64,000 nt of DNA from Sphingomonas psychrolutea. Its GTDB lineage: Bacteria; Pseudomonadota; Alphaproteobacteria; Sphingomonadales; Sphingomonadaceae. The notes under the pieces were generated by a model, which did no database searches, was not told the origin of the DNA, and was given only the letters and a program-made list of their open reading frames with translations. The stretch lies in contig NZ_BMDW01000006.1 of the NCBI RefSeq assembly GCF_014636175.1, positions 124,001 through 188,000 of the forward strand, written 5' to 3'. A program made the position numbers and the translations under genes. This document shows, piece by piece, positions 17,483 to 26,675 of the stretch; the stretch's first letter is position 1, and the number at the start of each line of letters is the position of its first letter.

Positions 17483-19290
17483 TGCGCGGTACAGATCACA
17501 TAATCGAGGGGAGGAACGGTCACCGAAAGGCTGCCCGGCGCGCTCGCCTTGGGCGCGCAGTCGCCGTGGCGCGCGACGAAATCGGTCGAGCGGGTTTCGA
17601 CCAGTATTTGCGCACTCACCGGTGCGGTCGCGGTGTTGAACGCGAGCACCACTTCGCGGCCCGTCTCGGGGTCGAAGCGCGACACCGCGAACAGGCCCGG
17701 CTTATTGCCATCGGCGCGCAGCACTTGCTTGCCGCGGCGCAGCGCGGGGAGCTCGGCGCGGAGCTTCGCGAGCGTGGAGATCGCGCGGTAGAGCGGATGC
17801 GCGGTGTCATAGCTGTCGGTCGCGGTCGTCTTGGCGGTGCCGAGGAGGCGATTGTCGTTATAGGTCGCCACTTTGCTGGCGAACATGTCCTCGCGCGAAT
17901 CCTGATCGCCGCCTTTGCCAACGAAACCCTGTTCGTCGCCCGAATAGATCGTCGGCACCCCGCGCAGCGTCAGCAGCATCGCATGGCCGAGGATGACGCG
18001 CTGGAGCAGCTCGTCGTCGTTTGCCTTGGGGAAGCCGCGCTTGACGAACATCGCGAAGCGCCCGGCATCGTGATTGCCGAGGAAGGTCGGCAATTGCAGC
18101 GCGCCCACTGCACCGCCTTCGTACAGCGGATCAGCGAAGAACAGTCGCCGCAATTCGTCGGTCCCGGCACTGCCGCCGACGGTATCGACCAACGCGCGCT
18201 GGAACGCGAAGTCGAGCACCGCGGGCAACCCATCGACACGGGTATGCGTGGCGAGCCGCGCGGGATCCATCTCGCCCGTCGCCACTTCGCCGAAGATGTG
18301 GAAGTTCGGGATGCCCTTGGCCGCAGCGCGCGCCTTTATCGCGGGGACGAAGGCTTGCCAGAATTCGGGGTTCACATGCTGCGCGGTATCGATGCGGAAA
18401 CCATCGACGCCGAATCGATCGATCCAACCGCCGAAAATCTCGATCATGCCCGCCACCACGTGGGGGTTTTCGGTCATCAGATCATCGAGCCCGGAGAAAT
18501 CGCCGAGAGTGGAGCTCTCACCCGCAAAGGTCGAATCGCCGCGATTGTGGTACAAGGTGACGTCGTTCAGCCACGCCGGGGTTTTCACGCGTTCCTCGCC
18601 CTTGGGCAGGTAGGGCGTGTAAGCATAATTCGGGTCGGTCAGCTTTGCGAAATTGGCGGCACTGCCATCATTATGCCCCGCGAACCCCGAGTTGATCGCC
18701 GCGCCGGTCACGCCGCCACGGCGTTGGTACGGATAATCGCCGAGGCTGCGGTACGGGCAATAGTGGTCGGGCGCGCATTCGCGATATTTGATCACGTCGG
18801 CGGTGTGGTTGACGATGATGTCCATATAGACCTTCATCCCGCGCGCATGCGCCGCATCGACCAGCGCCTTGAAATCATGATCGCTGCCCAGATGCGGGTC
18901 GACCTGCGTAAAATCGGTGATCCAATAGCCGTGATAGCCCGCCGATTCCTGGCCCTTGGCGCCCTGCACCGGTTTGTTCTTGAAGATCGGCCCGACCCAC
19001 AAGGCTGTCGCACCAAGCCCCTGAATATAATCGAGCCGGCGGATCAGCCCTTTCAGATCGCCACCGTGATAAAAGCCCTTGGCGGTCGGATCGAAGCCGG
19101 TGGCGAGCCGATCGCCCTTCAGTTCACCGCGATCATTGGTTGGGTCGGCATTGGCGAAGCGATCGGGCAACACGAAATAGATCACTTCGTCCTGCGGTAG
19201 ACGATCGCGATAGGACGGCGCGGTTTGCGCAGCGGCGGGCGTGGCGGCGAGCGCCAGCAGCGCGGCGAGCAGCCTCTTGCGAATCCTCAT
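17479..19290 (-). CDS. secreted GH13 alpha-amylase / cyclomaltodextrinase-like
   Basis: A 603-residue protein with signal peptide RKRLLAALLALAATPAAAQ. The GH13 barrel has YFVLPDRFANADPTNDRG (a calcium/N-terminal motif of secreted amylases), DIIVNHTAD, GFRIDTAQHV (nucleophile), FGEVATG (acid/base) and FLGNHDAGRF. A C-terminal beta-sandwich ends the protein. It should cut starch or maltodextrins in the periplasm or outside the cell. ATG 19290 overlaps the halogenase stop, which selects it over the in-frame start at 19317. Confidence 0.9.
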   Translation of the reverse strand: MRIRKRLLAALLALAATPAAAQTAPSYRDRLPQDEVIYFVLPDRFANADPTNDRGELKGDRLATGFDPTAKGFYHGGDLKGLIRRLDYIQGLGATALWVGPIFKNKPVQGAKGQESAGYHGYWITDFTQVDPHLGSDHDFKALVDAAHARGMKVYMDIIVNHTADVIKYRECAPDHYCPYRSLGDYPYQRRGGVTGAAINSGFAGHNDGSAANFAKLTDPNYAYTPYLPKGEERVKTPAWLNDVTLYHNRGDSTFAGESSTLGDFSGLDDLMTENPHVVAGMIEIFGGWIDRFGVDGFRIDTAQHVNPEFWQAFVPAIKARAAAKGIPNFHIFGEVATGEMDPARLATHTRVDGLPAVLDFAFQRALVDTVGGSAGTDELRRLFFADPLYEGGAVGALQLPTFLGNHDAGRFAMFVKRGFPKANDDELLQRVILGHAMLLTLRGVPTIYSGDEQGFVGKGGDQDSREDMFASKVATYNDNRLLGTAKTTATDSYDTAHPLYRAISTLAKLRAELPALRRGKQVLRADGNKPGLFAVSRFDPETGREVVLAFNTATAPVSAQILVETRSTDFVARHGDCAPKASAPGSLSVTVPPLDYVICTAQ

Positions 19291-20816
19291 GCGGCCATCC
19301 TGTCCGAAGCAGCGCAATGCGCCGCGATAAAGGCGTCGTGCGTCGGCATCCTGCCCACGACCTGTTCGACATGCCGCCGCGCGAGGCTCAGAAATTCGTC
19401 AAGCTGCGCCGCCGGCAAGCCATCGGCGAGCGGATCGTAGCGTCGCGGCGTCACGCCTTGGCCGATCAGCACTTGCAGCCAGCCGGGTTCCGCGAACAGC
19501 TCCTCGCCCTCGCGGAACAAGCGGCCGGTCGAGCGGAACAGGTCGATCCGGTGCGCGAGGCTGTCGGGAATCGGGGCTTCGCGGCAGGCGCGCCAGAACG
19601 GCTCGTCGCGGCCATTGGCATGATAATGCAGCACCAGAAAATCGCGCACCGCGCGCCATTCGCGCGTCGTCTGGCGGTTGAATTCGGCCGCCTCGATGCT
19701 GCTGTCGCAATCTTGCGGAAACAGCTGCAACAATCGGGCGATGCCCGCCTGGATCAAATGGATGCTGGTCGATTCGAGCGGCTCCATAAACCCGGCGGCC
19801 AACCCGAGCGCGACGCAATTCTTGACCCAGGCGCTGCGCCTGCGCCCGGTGGTGAAGGATAAGGGTCGCGGATCGGCGAGCGGCTTGCCATCGAGCCCGC
19901 CCAACAACAGGTCGGCCGCACGCGCATCGTCGAGAAACGCGCTGCAATAGACGAGGCCGTTGCCGGTGCGATGCTGCAGCGGAATGCGCCACTGCCATCC
20001 GGTCTCACGCGCTGTCGCCCGCGTATAGGGTGTCGTCGCACCGACATTGGCCGACGGCACCGCCAGCGCGCGGTCGCATGGCAGCAGCGCCGACCAATCG
20101 TCATAGCCGGCGTGCAACGTCTGTTCGATCAGCAGCCCGCGAAAGCCTGAGCAATCGACGAAGAAATCGCCCGACACCTCCGTGCCACTGTCGAGTGTGA
20201 CGCCAGTGATGTCACCGCGTTCGCCATCCTGCCCGACCGCGACGACGCGCCCCTCGTGCCGCACCACGCCGCGCGCCTCGGCATAGCTGCGCAAATATGC
20301 GGCATAGAGCCCGGCATCGAACTGGAACGCCCAGGCGACTCCGCTCGGCAGATCGGGCCGTCCCAATTCACGCGCGAAACGGTCGTGCTGCGCCGCCAGC
20401 GCGCTGGCCGAGAAATCCCACAGCCCGCGCGCGCCGCCACCGCTGCGATGCCGCAGCCAATGCTGGTGGAACGGCACGAGCCCGAGCCCGCGCCCGATCG
20501 TCCCGAAGGCATGGATGTAGCGACTCTCGACCCCGTCCGGCGCGCCCGACCAGCCGACGAACTCGATGCCGAGCTTGAAGGTCCCTTGCGTCGCGCGGAT
20601 AAAATCATCCTCGTCGATCCCCAGCCCCTGATTGAACAGACGGATTTGCGGGATCGTCGCTTCGCCGACGCCGACCGTGCCGATCGCATCGGATTCGACC
20701 AAAGCGATGCTGGTCCCCGCTGGCAGGAAGCGCGCAAGCGCGGCGGCCGCCATCCACCCCGCGGTGCCGCCGCCGACAATGACGACGCGCCGGATCGCGG
20801 ATCGCGCGGCCGTCAT
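19287..20816 (-). CDS. flavin-dependent (tryptophan-type) halogenase, second copy
   Basis: A 509-residue FADH2-dependent halogenase homologue. It has FAD-binding VVIVGGGTAGW, GVGEATIPQ, a lysine in GTFKLGIEFVGW (residue 81 from this start) at the position of the catalytic Lys79 of RebH, the signature GWQWRIPL and FMEPLESTSIH. It differs clearly from the copy at 11234, so the two are not a recent duplication. ATG 20816 precedes the FAD motif directly; an upstream ATG at 20843 is possible. It is the first gene after the TonB receptor, separated from it by a strong hairpin. Confidence 0.9.
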   Translation of the reverse strand: MTAARSAIRRVVIVGGGTAGWMAAAALARFLPAGTSIALVESDAIGTVGVGEATIPQIRLFNQGLGIDEDDFIRATQGTFKLGIEFVGWSGAPDGVESRYIHAFGTIGRGLGLVPFHQHWLRHRSGGGARGLWDFSASALAAQHDRFARELGRPDLPSGVAWAFQFDAGLYAAYLRSYAEARGVVRHEGRVVAVGQDGERGDITGVTLDSGTEVSGDFFVDCSGFRGLLIEQTLHAGYDDWSALLPCDRALAVPSANVGATTPYTRATARETGWQWRIPLQHRTGNGLVYCSAFLDDARAADLLLGGLDGKPLADPRPLSFTTGRRRSAWVKNCVALGLAAGFMEPLESTSIHLIQAGIARLLQLFPQDCDSSIEAAEFNRQTTREWRAVRDFLVLHYHANGRDEPFWRACREAPIPDSLAHRIDLFRSTGRLFREGEELFAEPGWLQVLIGQGVTPRRYDPLADGLPAAQLDEFLSLARRHVEQVVGRMPTHDAFIAAHCAASDRMAA

Positions 20817-20867
20817 ATCGCCGGTCTCTGAGCCGCGTTCCATCACACCGAAGACCTTTGGACCCGC

Positions 20868-20901
20868 TTGCCCCGGCCCGACCAAAGTCGGGCCGGGGCA
20901 A
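20868..20901. repeat. perfect 15-bp hairpin between TonB receptor and halogenase
   Basis: TTGCCCCGGCCCGAC (20868-20882), a 4-nt loop CAAA and its exact reverse complement (20887-20901). It starts 15 nt after the receptor stop on the minus strand and lacks a clear U-tract. It may shield the receptor mRNA from 3' decay or partly stop transcription, giving more receptor than enzymes. Confidence 0.8.
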
Positions 20902-20915
20902 TGCATACGATCGAA

Positions 20916-23786
20916 TCAGAACTTGAAGCTGGCACCCGCAAGATAGCGGCGACCATAGGTTTGATAGTCGATCACCGCACGATCGTCACGCGGATCGGCG
21001 GTCACGAACGGCGAGTTGGTCAGGTTCTGCCCCTGCACGAACAGCGAGAGGCCCTTGGCAAACCCACTGCTGAAATCATAGCCGATTTGCGCATCGATGA
21101 TCGTCTCATCGCGTGCACGGCGCCGCGTCCGCGCGCCGCCAAAGCCCGACAGTTCGCCGATGAAAGTCGAGCGATAGCGCGCGCTGGCGCGGGCCGAGAA
21201 ACCCCATTTCTCGAAATAGGCGGTGCCGTTGGCGACATATTTCGAATAGCCAGGGATGTCCTCGGCTGGGGCACCCGGAGTCGGGCTGATCTTGGTCTTC
21301 GTATAGGAAACGCCGCCGGTCACGCCGAAACCATCGAGCGCGCGGGTCAGCGTAGCCAGCGGGAAGGTGGCTGCCAATTCCACACCGTACAGGCTGCCGC
21401 CATTGCCGTTGATCGGCACGTTCACGGTGCCTTGATAATTGATGATGATCGGCAGGCCATTGCCGTCGACACCGGCCGACTGGACCGGAAAGCCGGTGAA
21501 ATCGAACGGTACATCGGCGTTATAGATGTAGCTCTTCAGGTCCTTGTAGAAGAGCTGGAGGGCAACATATCCCTTGGTGCCGAAGTATTTCTCGAACGTG
21601 AGATCGACCGCATTGGCACGCCACGGCCGTAGATCGGGGTTGCCCGATCCACCCCGCACCACGGCATAGGTACGGTTCGGCAGCGGGTTGGCGATTCCGC
21701 CATTGTCGCCGACGGTCGTGCCATAGCTAAGCGAAGCGCGCATATCGTCGAGCCGCGGACGGATCGTCTCGCGCGCCGCGCTGAAGCGGAACACGAAATC
21801 GCTCGCCGTGCGGAACGACAGATTGAGGCTGGGCAGAATATCGGCGTAATTCGCGCCCTCGCGCCGGGGAATGCCCGCGATGTTGGGCGATCCGTTGGGA
21901 TTGGTGCCAAGATACGCCGCCTGCGCACCGCTTGAATGCTGATCGGTGAAGACCGCCTGGACGCCGACATTGCCGGTCAGCGTGTTCGATCCGATCAGCT
22001 GCTTGATATTGGCCTGGAGGTAGCTGGTCATCAGCCGCTCGGTGACGTTGTACGCCTTGACCACCACATCGCCATACGGATTCTTGACGAGCTGATAGAT
22101 CCCGGCGTTGAGCAACGCGATCGGATCATAGCTGATCACCGGCCCGAGCCCGAGATAGTTCAGATTCGTCGTCGGCAGTCGGAACTGCGTCGGAACGACG
22201 ACGTCCGTGGTGCCGTTGGTGTTGGCAACCAGCCCAAGAAACGCCTCGTCCGGAGTCAGCGATTTGGAGCGGTCGGTATAATTCAGGCCGAATTGCACGC
22301 TCTTGAGGAAGCCGTCGGTCTCCTTCTCGACCTCGAGACGATACTGCTTCAGTTCGTCCTTGATGATGCGGTTGTTATAATAACCGTCCTGACCGTTGAG
22401 GATCTGCTTGCCGTCCACGCCGGTCTGATTGCCACCCCAGCCAAGCGGGCTGGTCAGCTTGATGAGGTTATAGTCGCCGTAATTGAGCGTCGGGCGGAAC
22501 ACCGTGCCGTTCGAATTGCTGGTGAAGCCGATCGTGTCGACCGCACCGGTATCCTGCCCGCGCGCGGTGCCGGCGTTGGATTCGAGGATCAGTTCGTTGC
22601 GGTCGGTCTTCGAATAGCTGAAATCGCCCATTACGTTCCAGCCGTCGTCGCCGGTCCACTTACCGTTCCAGCCGAACGAATAGAGCTTTGCCTTGCGTTG
22701 GAAGGCGTCGTTGCGGACCACACCCTCGACGTTGGAAAAGGTGCCCGCCGTTGCGAACACGCCGTCATTGGCGGTGACGTTCAGCTTGGTCGCATTCGGC
22801 GCGGTGGCGCTGTTGTTAACGTCAAAGCCGAGCGGCAGTTCGATCCCGCGCTTGATCTGATTATCGCTGAAATCGGAATAGAAACCGTCGATGGTCGTGG
22901 TGAAATTGGGTGTCGGGCGCCATTCGAGCGTGCCCTGAAGCCCGAGCCGCTTGAGCGTGGTCGAGGTGGCATAGGATTTGGAGCCGCCGATCACGACCGG
23001 GTTCGCCGCGGTACCGCCGCCGGCATAGCCCCAGGCGTTGAATTCCTGGATCTGATACGGTTCGTTGAGATAGCTGGCAGACAGCGCAACGCCGATCGTG
23101 TCGTTGGCGAACTGGTCGATGAAAGTGCCATTGACGCGGTAGCCGACATCCTGCGATTCGGCGTTGAGCTTGCCGAGATCGGCATAGGTGCCGCGCCCGC
23201 CGATCGAGATCGCAGGCTTGCCATATTCGAGCGGACGGACCGTCTTGAGATCGACCGTACCCGACAGGCCCTGGCCGATAATATTGGCTTGCGGCGTCTT
23301 GTAGACGAGTACCGAGCTGATGATTTCCGACGGATATTGGTCATATTCGACCGCGCGATTGTCGCCGGTCGAGGTCTGCTCGCGCCCGTTGAGCAAGGTG
23401 GTCGAAAAATCGGGGGCGAAACCGCGGATCGAGATCGCGTTCGAGCGGCCCGAGACACGTTGCGAGGTCAGGCCCGGCAAGCGCGCGATCGATTCCGCGA
23501 TCGAGGCGTCGGGCAGCTTGCCGATATCTTCCGCCGAAATCGATTCGACGACCTGATCGCGCGTTTTCTTGGCGTTGACTGCACTTTGCAGCGAGGCGCG
23601 GAAGCCGGTGACGACGATTTCCTTGTCGTCCGCGTCGGCGGCCGGCGTGTCGGTCGCCGGCGCAGTCTGCGCGTGCGCGGCAGTGGTGCCGAATAGCAGC
23701 AGCGCCGCCCCCAGTGCGCCGATGCTCGTCCCCAATGACAAGGTGGTGCGGAATTGCGTCGCCTCACGGCGCATCGATGCGATCAT
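20916..23786 (-). CDS. TonB-dependent outer-membrane receptor (maltodextrin-type)
   Basis: A 956-residue receptor. A signal peptide ends near TTAAHAQ, a TonB-box-like DKEIVVTG follows, then the plug (SLQSAVNAKKTRDQVVESIS, LPDASIAESIARLPGL, RGFAPDFSTTLLNGREQ) and a long beta-barrel ending in Phe (ASFKF). This plug style is typical of sugar-uptake TonB receptors of Caulobacter and sphingomonads. Context (GH13/GH97 enzymes, LacI, MFS) points to maltodextrin or another alpha-glucan. ATG 23786 has a GGGGAGAGAG ribosome site. A LacI-type operator lies about 100 nt upstream. Confidence 0.93.
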   Translation of the reverse strand: MIASMRREATQFRTTLSLGTSIGALGAALLLFGTTAAHAQTAPATDTPAADADDKEIVVTGFRASLQSAVNAKKTRDQVVESISAEDIGKLPDASIAESIARLPGLTSQRVSGRSNAISIRGFAPDFSTTLLNGREQTSTGDNRAVEYDQYPSEIISSVLVYKTPQANIIGQGLSGTVDLKTVRPLEYGKPAISIGGRGTYADLGKLNAESQDVGYRVNGTFIDQFANDTIGVALSASYLNEPYQIQEFNAWGYAGGGTAANPVVIGGSKSYATSTTLKRLGLQGTLEWRPTPNFTTTIDGFYSDFSDNQIKRGIELPLGFDVNNSATAPNATKLNVTANDGVFATAGTFSNVEGVVRNDAFQRKAKLYSFGWNGKWTGDDGWNVMGDFSYSKTDRNELILESNAGTARGQDTGAVDTIGFTSNSNGTVFRPTLNYGDYNLIKLTSPLGWGGNQTGVDGKQILNGQDGYYNNRIIKDELKQYRLEVEKETDGFLKSVQFGLNYTDRSKSLTPDEAFLGLVANTNGTTDVVVPTQFRLPTTNLNYLGLGPVISYDPIALLNAGIYQLVKNPYGDVVVKAYNVTERLMTSYLQANIKQLIGSNTLTGNVGVQAVFTDQHSSGAQAAYLGTNPNGSPNIAGIPRREGANYADILPSLNLSFRTASDFVFRFSAARETIRPRLDDMRASLSYGTTVGDNGGIANPLPNRTYAVVRGGSGNPDLRPWRANAVDLTFEKYFGTKGYVALQLFYKDLKSYIYNADVPFDFTGFPVQSAGVDGNGLPIIINYQGTVNVPINGNGGSLYGVELAATFPLATLTRALDGFGVTGGVSYTKTKISPTPGAPAEDIPGYSKYVANGTAYFEKWGFSARASARYRSTFIGELSGFGGARTRRRARDETIIDAQIGYDFSSGFAKGLSLFVQGQNLTNSPFVTADPRDDRAVIDYQTYGRRYLAGASFKF

Positions 23787-23877
23787 GCTCTCTCTCCCCT
23801 TTGGCTCCACGGCGTCTTTTGCGCGTTGAGCGTTTCGCCAGCGTGATTGCGCCCGGGCGATTGCAAAGCCAAGGAAA

Positions 23878-23892
23878 CGACATACGTATTCA
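23878..23892. promoter_or_regulatory. putative LacI-family operator, TonB receptor side
   Basis: The 15-mer CGACATACGTATTCA has the palindromic core ATACGTAT and recurs exactly at 25018-25032. It lies between the divergent receptor and LacI genes, about 92 nt from the receptor start. Exact repetition in front of both transport genes next to a LacI regulator is the basis for the operator call. Confidence 0.75.
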
Positions 23893-23995
23893 AACCTGCC
23901 CCGGCAGGGGTCTTTCGTAAGCGTCGGGCAAGGCGTACACCGGGTGCGGCGACCGGAAGCCCGGCGCCGATCAGGCTGAGGAACCGCTTGCGCAA

Positions 23996-25042
23996 ATGGC
24001 GCTGAACGACAAACCGACATCTTTCGATATTGCGGCGCTCGCCGGCGTGTCGCAACCGACCGTGTCGCGCGCGCTGCGCGGCGACCGGACGGTCAGCGCA
24101 GCCACGCGGCTGCGGATCGAAGCGATCGCGCAACAGCTCAACTATAAGGTCGACAAGAATGCGTCGAACTTGCGGCGCGGCAGTTCGAACACGCTCGCCT
24201 TGCTGTTTTTCGAAGATCCCACACCCGACGATTCGCTGATCAACCCGTTCTTCCTGGCGATGCTCGGGTCGATCACACGGACGTGCGCTTTGCGCGGCTA
24301 TGATTTGCTGATTTCGTTTCAGCAGCTGTCGAACGACTGGCACGTCGATTATGAGGATAGCCGCAAAGCCGACGGCATCATCCTGCTCGGCTATGGCGAT
24401 TATGAGCAATATCGCGCGCGGCTCGATTTGCTCGCGGCGCAGAACACGCATTTCGTACGTTGGGGATCGGTGCGGTCGAACCGCGCCGCCGATGCGACGG
24501 TCGGCTGCGACAATGTCCGCGGCGGGCGCGACGCCGGACGCCATCTGATCGCGCAAGGGTGCCGCCGGATCGCGTTTCTGGGCGAAGCGTCGAGCCATTA
24601 TCCCGAATTCGAGGATCGCTATCGTGGCCTCGGCGAAGCGATCGACGAGGCGGGCATGCTGTTCGACCCCGCGCTGCAAGTCGATGCGATCACCACCGAA
24701 GCCTCGGGTTATGCCGCCGCCGTCACGCTGCTGGCGCGCGCGCGTGATTTCGACGCGATCTTCGCCGCGAGCGATCTGATCGCGATCGGCGCGATGCGCG
24801 CACTGGCCGAGGCGGGGCGCCGCGTTCCCGACGACGTCAAGATCATCGGCTTCGACGATTTGCCCGCCGCTACGCTCGCGCATCCGCCGCTCACGACCGT
24901 CGCGCAGGATTATCGCCGCGCCGGCGAATTCCTCGTCGACACGCTGCTCGCGCGGATCCGGGGGGAGGCGACCGCCACCGCGATCCTGCCGCCGCGCCTG
25001 GTCGTGCGCGCGTCGAGCGACATACGTATTCATGGCGACTGA
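23996..25042 (+). CDS. LacI-family transcriptional regulator of the glucan locus
   Basis: A 348-residue regulator with an N-terminal helix-turn-helix and hinge (FDIAALAGVSQPTVSRALRG, then RRGSSNTLALLF) and a periplasmic-binding-protein-like sensor domain ending in VPDDVKIIGFDDLPAATLAHPPLTTV. It likely represses the receptor operon and the MFS gene and releases them on binding maltose or a related sugar, as MalR-type proteins do. It is divergent from the receptor. Its last codons contain the second operator copy. Confidence 0.92.
   Translation: MALNDKPTSFDIAALAGVSQPTVSRALRGDRTVSAATRLRIEAIAQQLNYKVDKNASNLRRGSSNTLALLFFEDPTPDDSLINPFFLAMLGSITRTCALRGYDLLISFQQLSNDWHVDYEDSRKADGIILLGYGDYEQYRARLDLLAAQNTHFVRWGSVRSNRAADATVGCDNVRGGRDAGRHLIAQGCRRIAFLGEASSHYPEFEDRYRGLGEAIDEAGMLFDPALQVDAITTEASGYAAAVTLLARARDFDAIFAASDLIAIGAMRALAEAGRRVPDDVKIIGFDDLPAATLAHPPLTTVAQDYRRAGEFLVDTLLARIRGEATATAILPPRLVVRASSDIRIHGD
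25018..25032. promoter_or_regulatory. putative LacI-family operator, MFS transporter side
   Basis: An exact copy of the 15-mer at 23878. It overlaps the 3' end of the lacI-type gene and lies 68 nt upstream of the GTG chosen as the MFS start. It would allow the regulator to control the transporter separately from its own message. Confidence 0.75.
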
Positions 25043-25100
25043 CACCGCGTTCCCCGCCACGACCGCGCGTACAGGCGATAAAAGCGCAGGGGATGGATCA

Positions 25101-26591
25101 GTGAACGAACGGCCGCGCCAGTCCTTTGCCGGACTGTGGAACATCTCGTTCGGCTTTTTCGGCATCCAGATCGGCTTTGCGCTGCAAAACGCCAATATGA
25201 GCCGCGTTTTTCAGACGCTCGGCAGCAATCTCGACGATTTGCCGGCGCTGTGGGTCGCGGCCCCGCTGACCGGGCTGTTGGTCCAGCCGATCATCGGGCA
25301 CCTGTCGGACAAGACCTGGCTTGGGCGGCTGGGGCGGCGGCGACCCTATTTCCTGACCGGTGCGATCCTCGCCACGCTCGCCTTGTTCGTCATGCCGCTG
25401 GCGAACCTGCTGCTGTTCGCCGCCGTTATGCTGTGGGTGCTCGACGCTTCGCTCAACATTTCGATGGAGCCGTTCCGCGCGTTCGTCGGCGATATGTTGC
25501 GCAAGGATCAGCACAGCGTCGGCTATGCCGTGCAGACCGCCTTTATCGGGGCGGGGGCGGTGGTCGGGTCGATCTTCCCCAAATTGCTCGAACATTGGGG
25601 GGTCGCCAATACCGCTGCTCCCGGCGTAATTCCCGATACGGTGCGCTACGCCTTCTGGTTCGGCGGGGCGGCACTCTTCCTGTCGGTGTTGTGGACGGTG
25701 CTGACGACGCGCGAATATTCGCCCGCCGAAATGGCCGCGTTCGACGGCACGACCCAACAGGAGAGCGAAACGCTGCGCTTGCTCGCCGCGCGCACCTTCA
25801 CCGGCAGTCTGTGGTGGATCGCGGGCGGGGTCGCGGTGATCGCTACGGTTGCCGGGTTCGGGCTCAAGAAGGAAGTCTATCTGCTTGGCGGACTGCTGGG
25901 CGGCTATGGCATCGCCAGCATCATCGCGATTGCGCGGGCGCGCGCCGGGAATTCGGCGTCGATGCTCGGCCATATCGTCGGCGACTTCTCGGGTATGCCC
26001 GATCTGATGAAACGCCTCGCGCTGGTGCAATTCTTCAGTTGGTCGGCACTGTTCATCATGTGGATCAACACCACCCCGATCGTCGCGCAATATGCCTTTG
26101 GCGCAAGCGATCCGACGAGCGCGCGCTATCAGGAAGGCGCAAGCTGGGTCGATGTCCTGTTCGGCACGTATAATGGCGTCGCCGCGATCGCCGCGCTGAC
26201 GCTGTTGCCGTTCCTTGCCAAGCGAATCGGCGCGGCGCGAACGCATGTCGTCGGCCTGCTATGTGGGGCGGCAGGCTATGCCAGTTTTCTGGTGATTCGC
26301 GACCCGCAGATGCTGCTGCTGAGCGAGATCGGCATCGGCATCGCCTGGGCCTCGATCCTCGCCATGCCCTATGCGATCCTCGCTTCGAGCCTGCCGCAGC
26401 GCAAGCTTGGCATCTATATGGGGCTGTTCAACGTCTTCGTCGTAATTCCGCAATTGCTGGTGGCGACGGTCATGGGCTCGATCATGCAGGCGTTTTTTCC
26501 CAACGAGCCGATCTGGACGATGCTGTTCGCCGCCGTGGTGATGGCGCTGGCGGCGCTCGCGATGCTGCGGGTGCGAGTCGATACGGCATAA
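25101..26591 (+). CDS. MFS sugar transporter (maltose/sucrose-proton symport type)
   Basis: A 496-residue protein with about twelve membrane helices. The N-terminus SFAGLWNISFGFFGIQIGFALQNANMSRVFQTLG and the GRLGRRRPYF loop match the MFS/GPH-like transporters used for oligosaccharide import in Caulobacter and sphingomonad maltose loci. I favour GTG 25101, which has AGGGGA about eight nt upstream and gives the usual short N-terminus. ATG 25032 would add 23 residues, has no ribosome site and would place the start codon inside the operator. It probably imports maltose or maltodextrins made by the outer enzymes. Confidence 0.9.
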   Translation: MNERPRQSFAGLWNISFGFFGIQIGFALQNANMSRVFQTLGSNLDDLPALWVAAPLTGLLVQPIIGHLSDKTWLGRLGRRRPYFLTGAILATLALFVMPLANLLLFAAVMLWVLDASLNISMEPFRAFVGDMLRKDQHSVGYAVQTAFIGAGAVVGSIFPKLLEHWGVANTAAPGVIPDTVRYAFWFGGAALFLSVLWTVLTTREYSPAEMAAFDGTTQQESETLRLLAARTFTGSLWWIAGGVAVIATVAGFGLKKEVYLLGGLLGGYGIASIIAIARARAGNSASMLGHIVGDFSGMPDLMKRLALVQFFSWSALFIMWINTTPIVAQYAFGASDPTSARYQEGASWVDVLFGTYNGVAAIAALTLLPFLAKRIGAARTHVVGLLCGAAGYASFLVIRDPQMLLLSEIGIGIAWASILAMPYAILASSLPQRKLGIYMGLFNVFVVIPQLLVATVMGSIMQAFFPNEPIWTMLFAAVVMALAALAMLRVRVDTA

Positions 26592-26675
26592 GGCCGGGCT
26601 TTGCGGATCGTATCGGCTGGGGTAGCGTTACGCCTGGACCGGACGCACCCCGCCCGCGCCGCCCGAAAGCCTGCT

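Noticed and set aside
17446..19200. 584-residue plus-strand frame
   Set aside because: Antisense shadow of the GH13 amylase, whose catalytic motifs are intact.
21936..23696. 586-residue plus-strand frame
   Set aside because: Antisense to the TonB receptor; no recognisable motifs or start signals.
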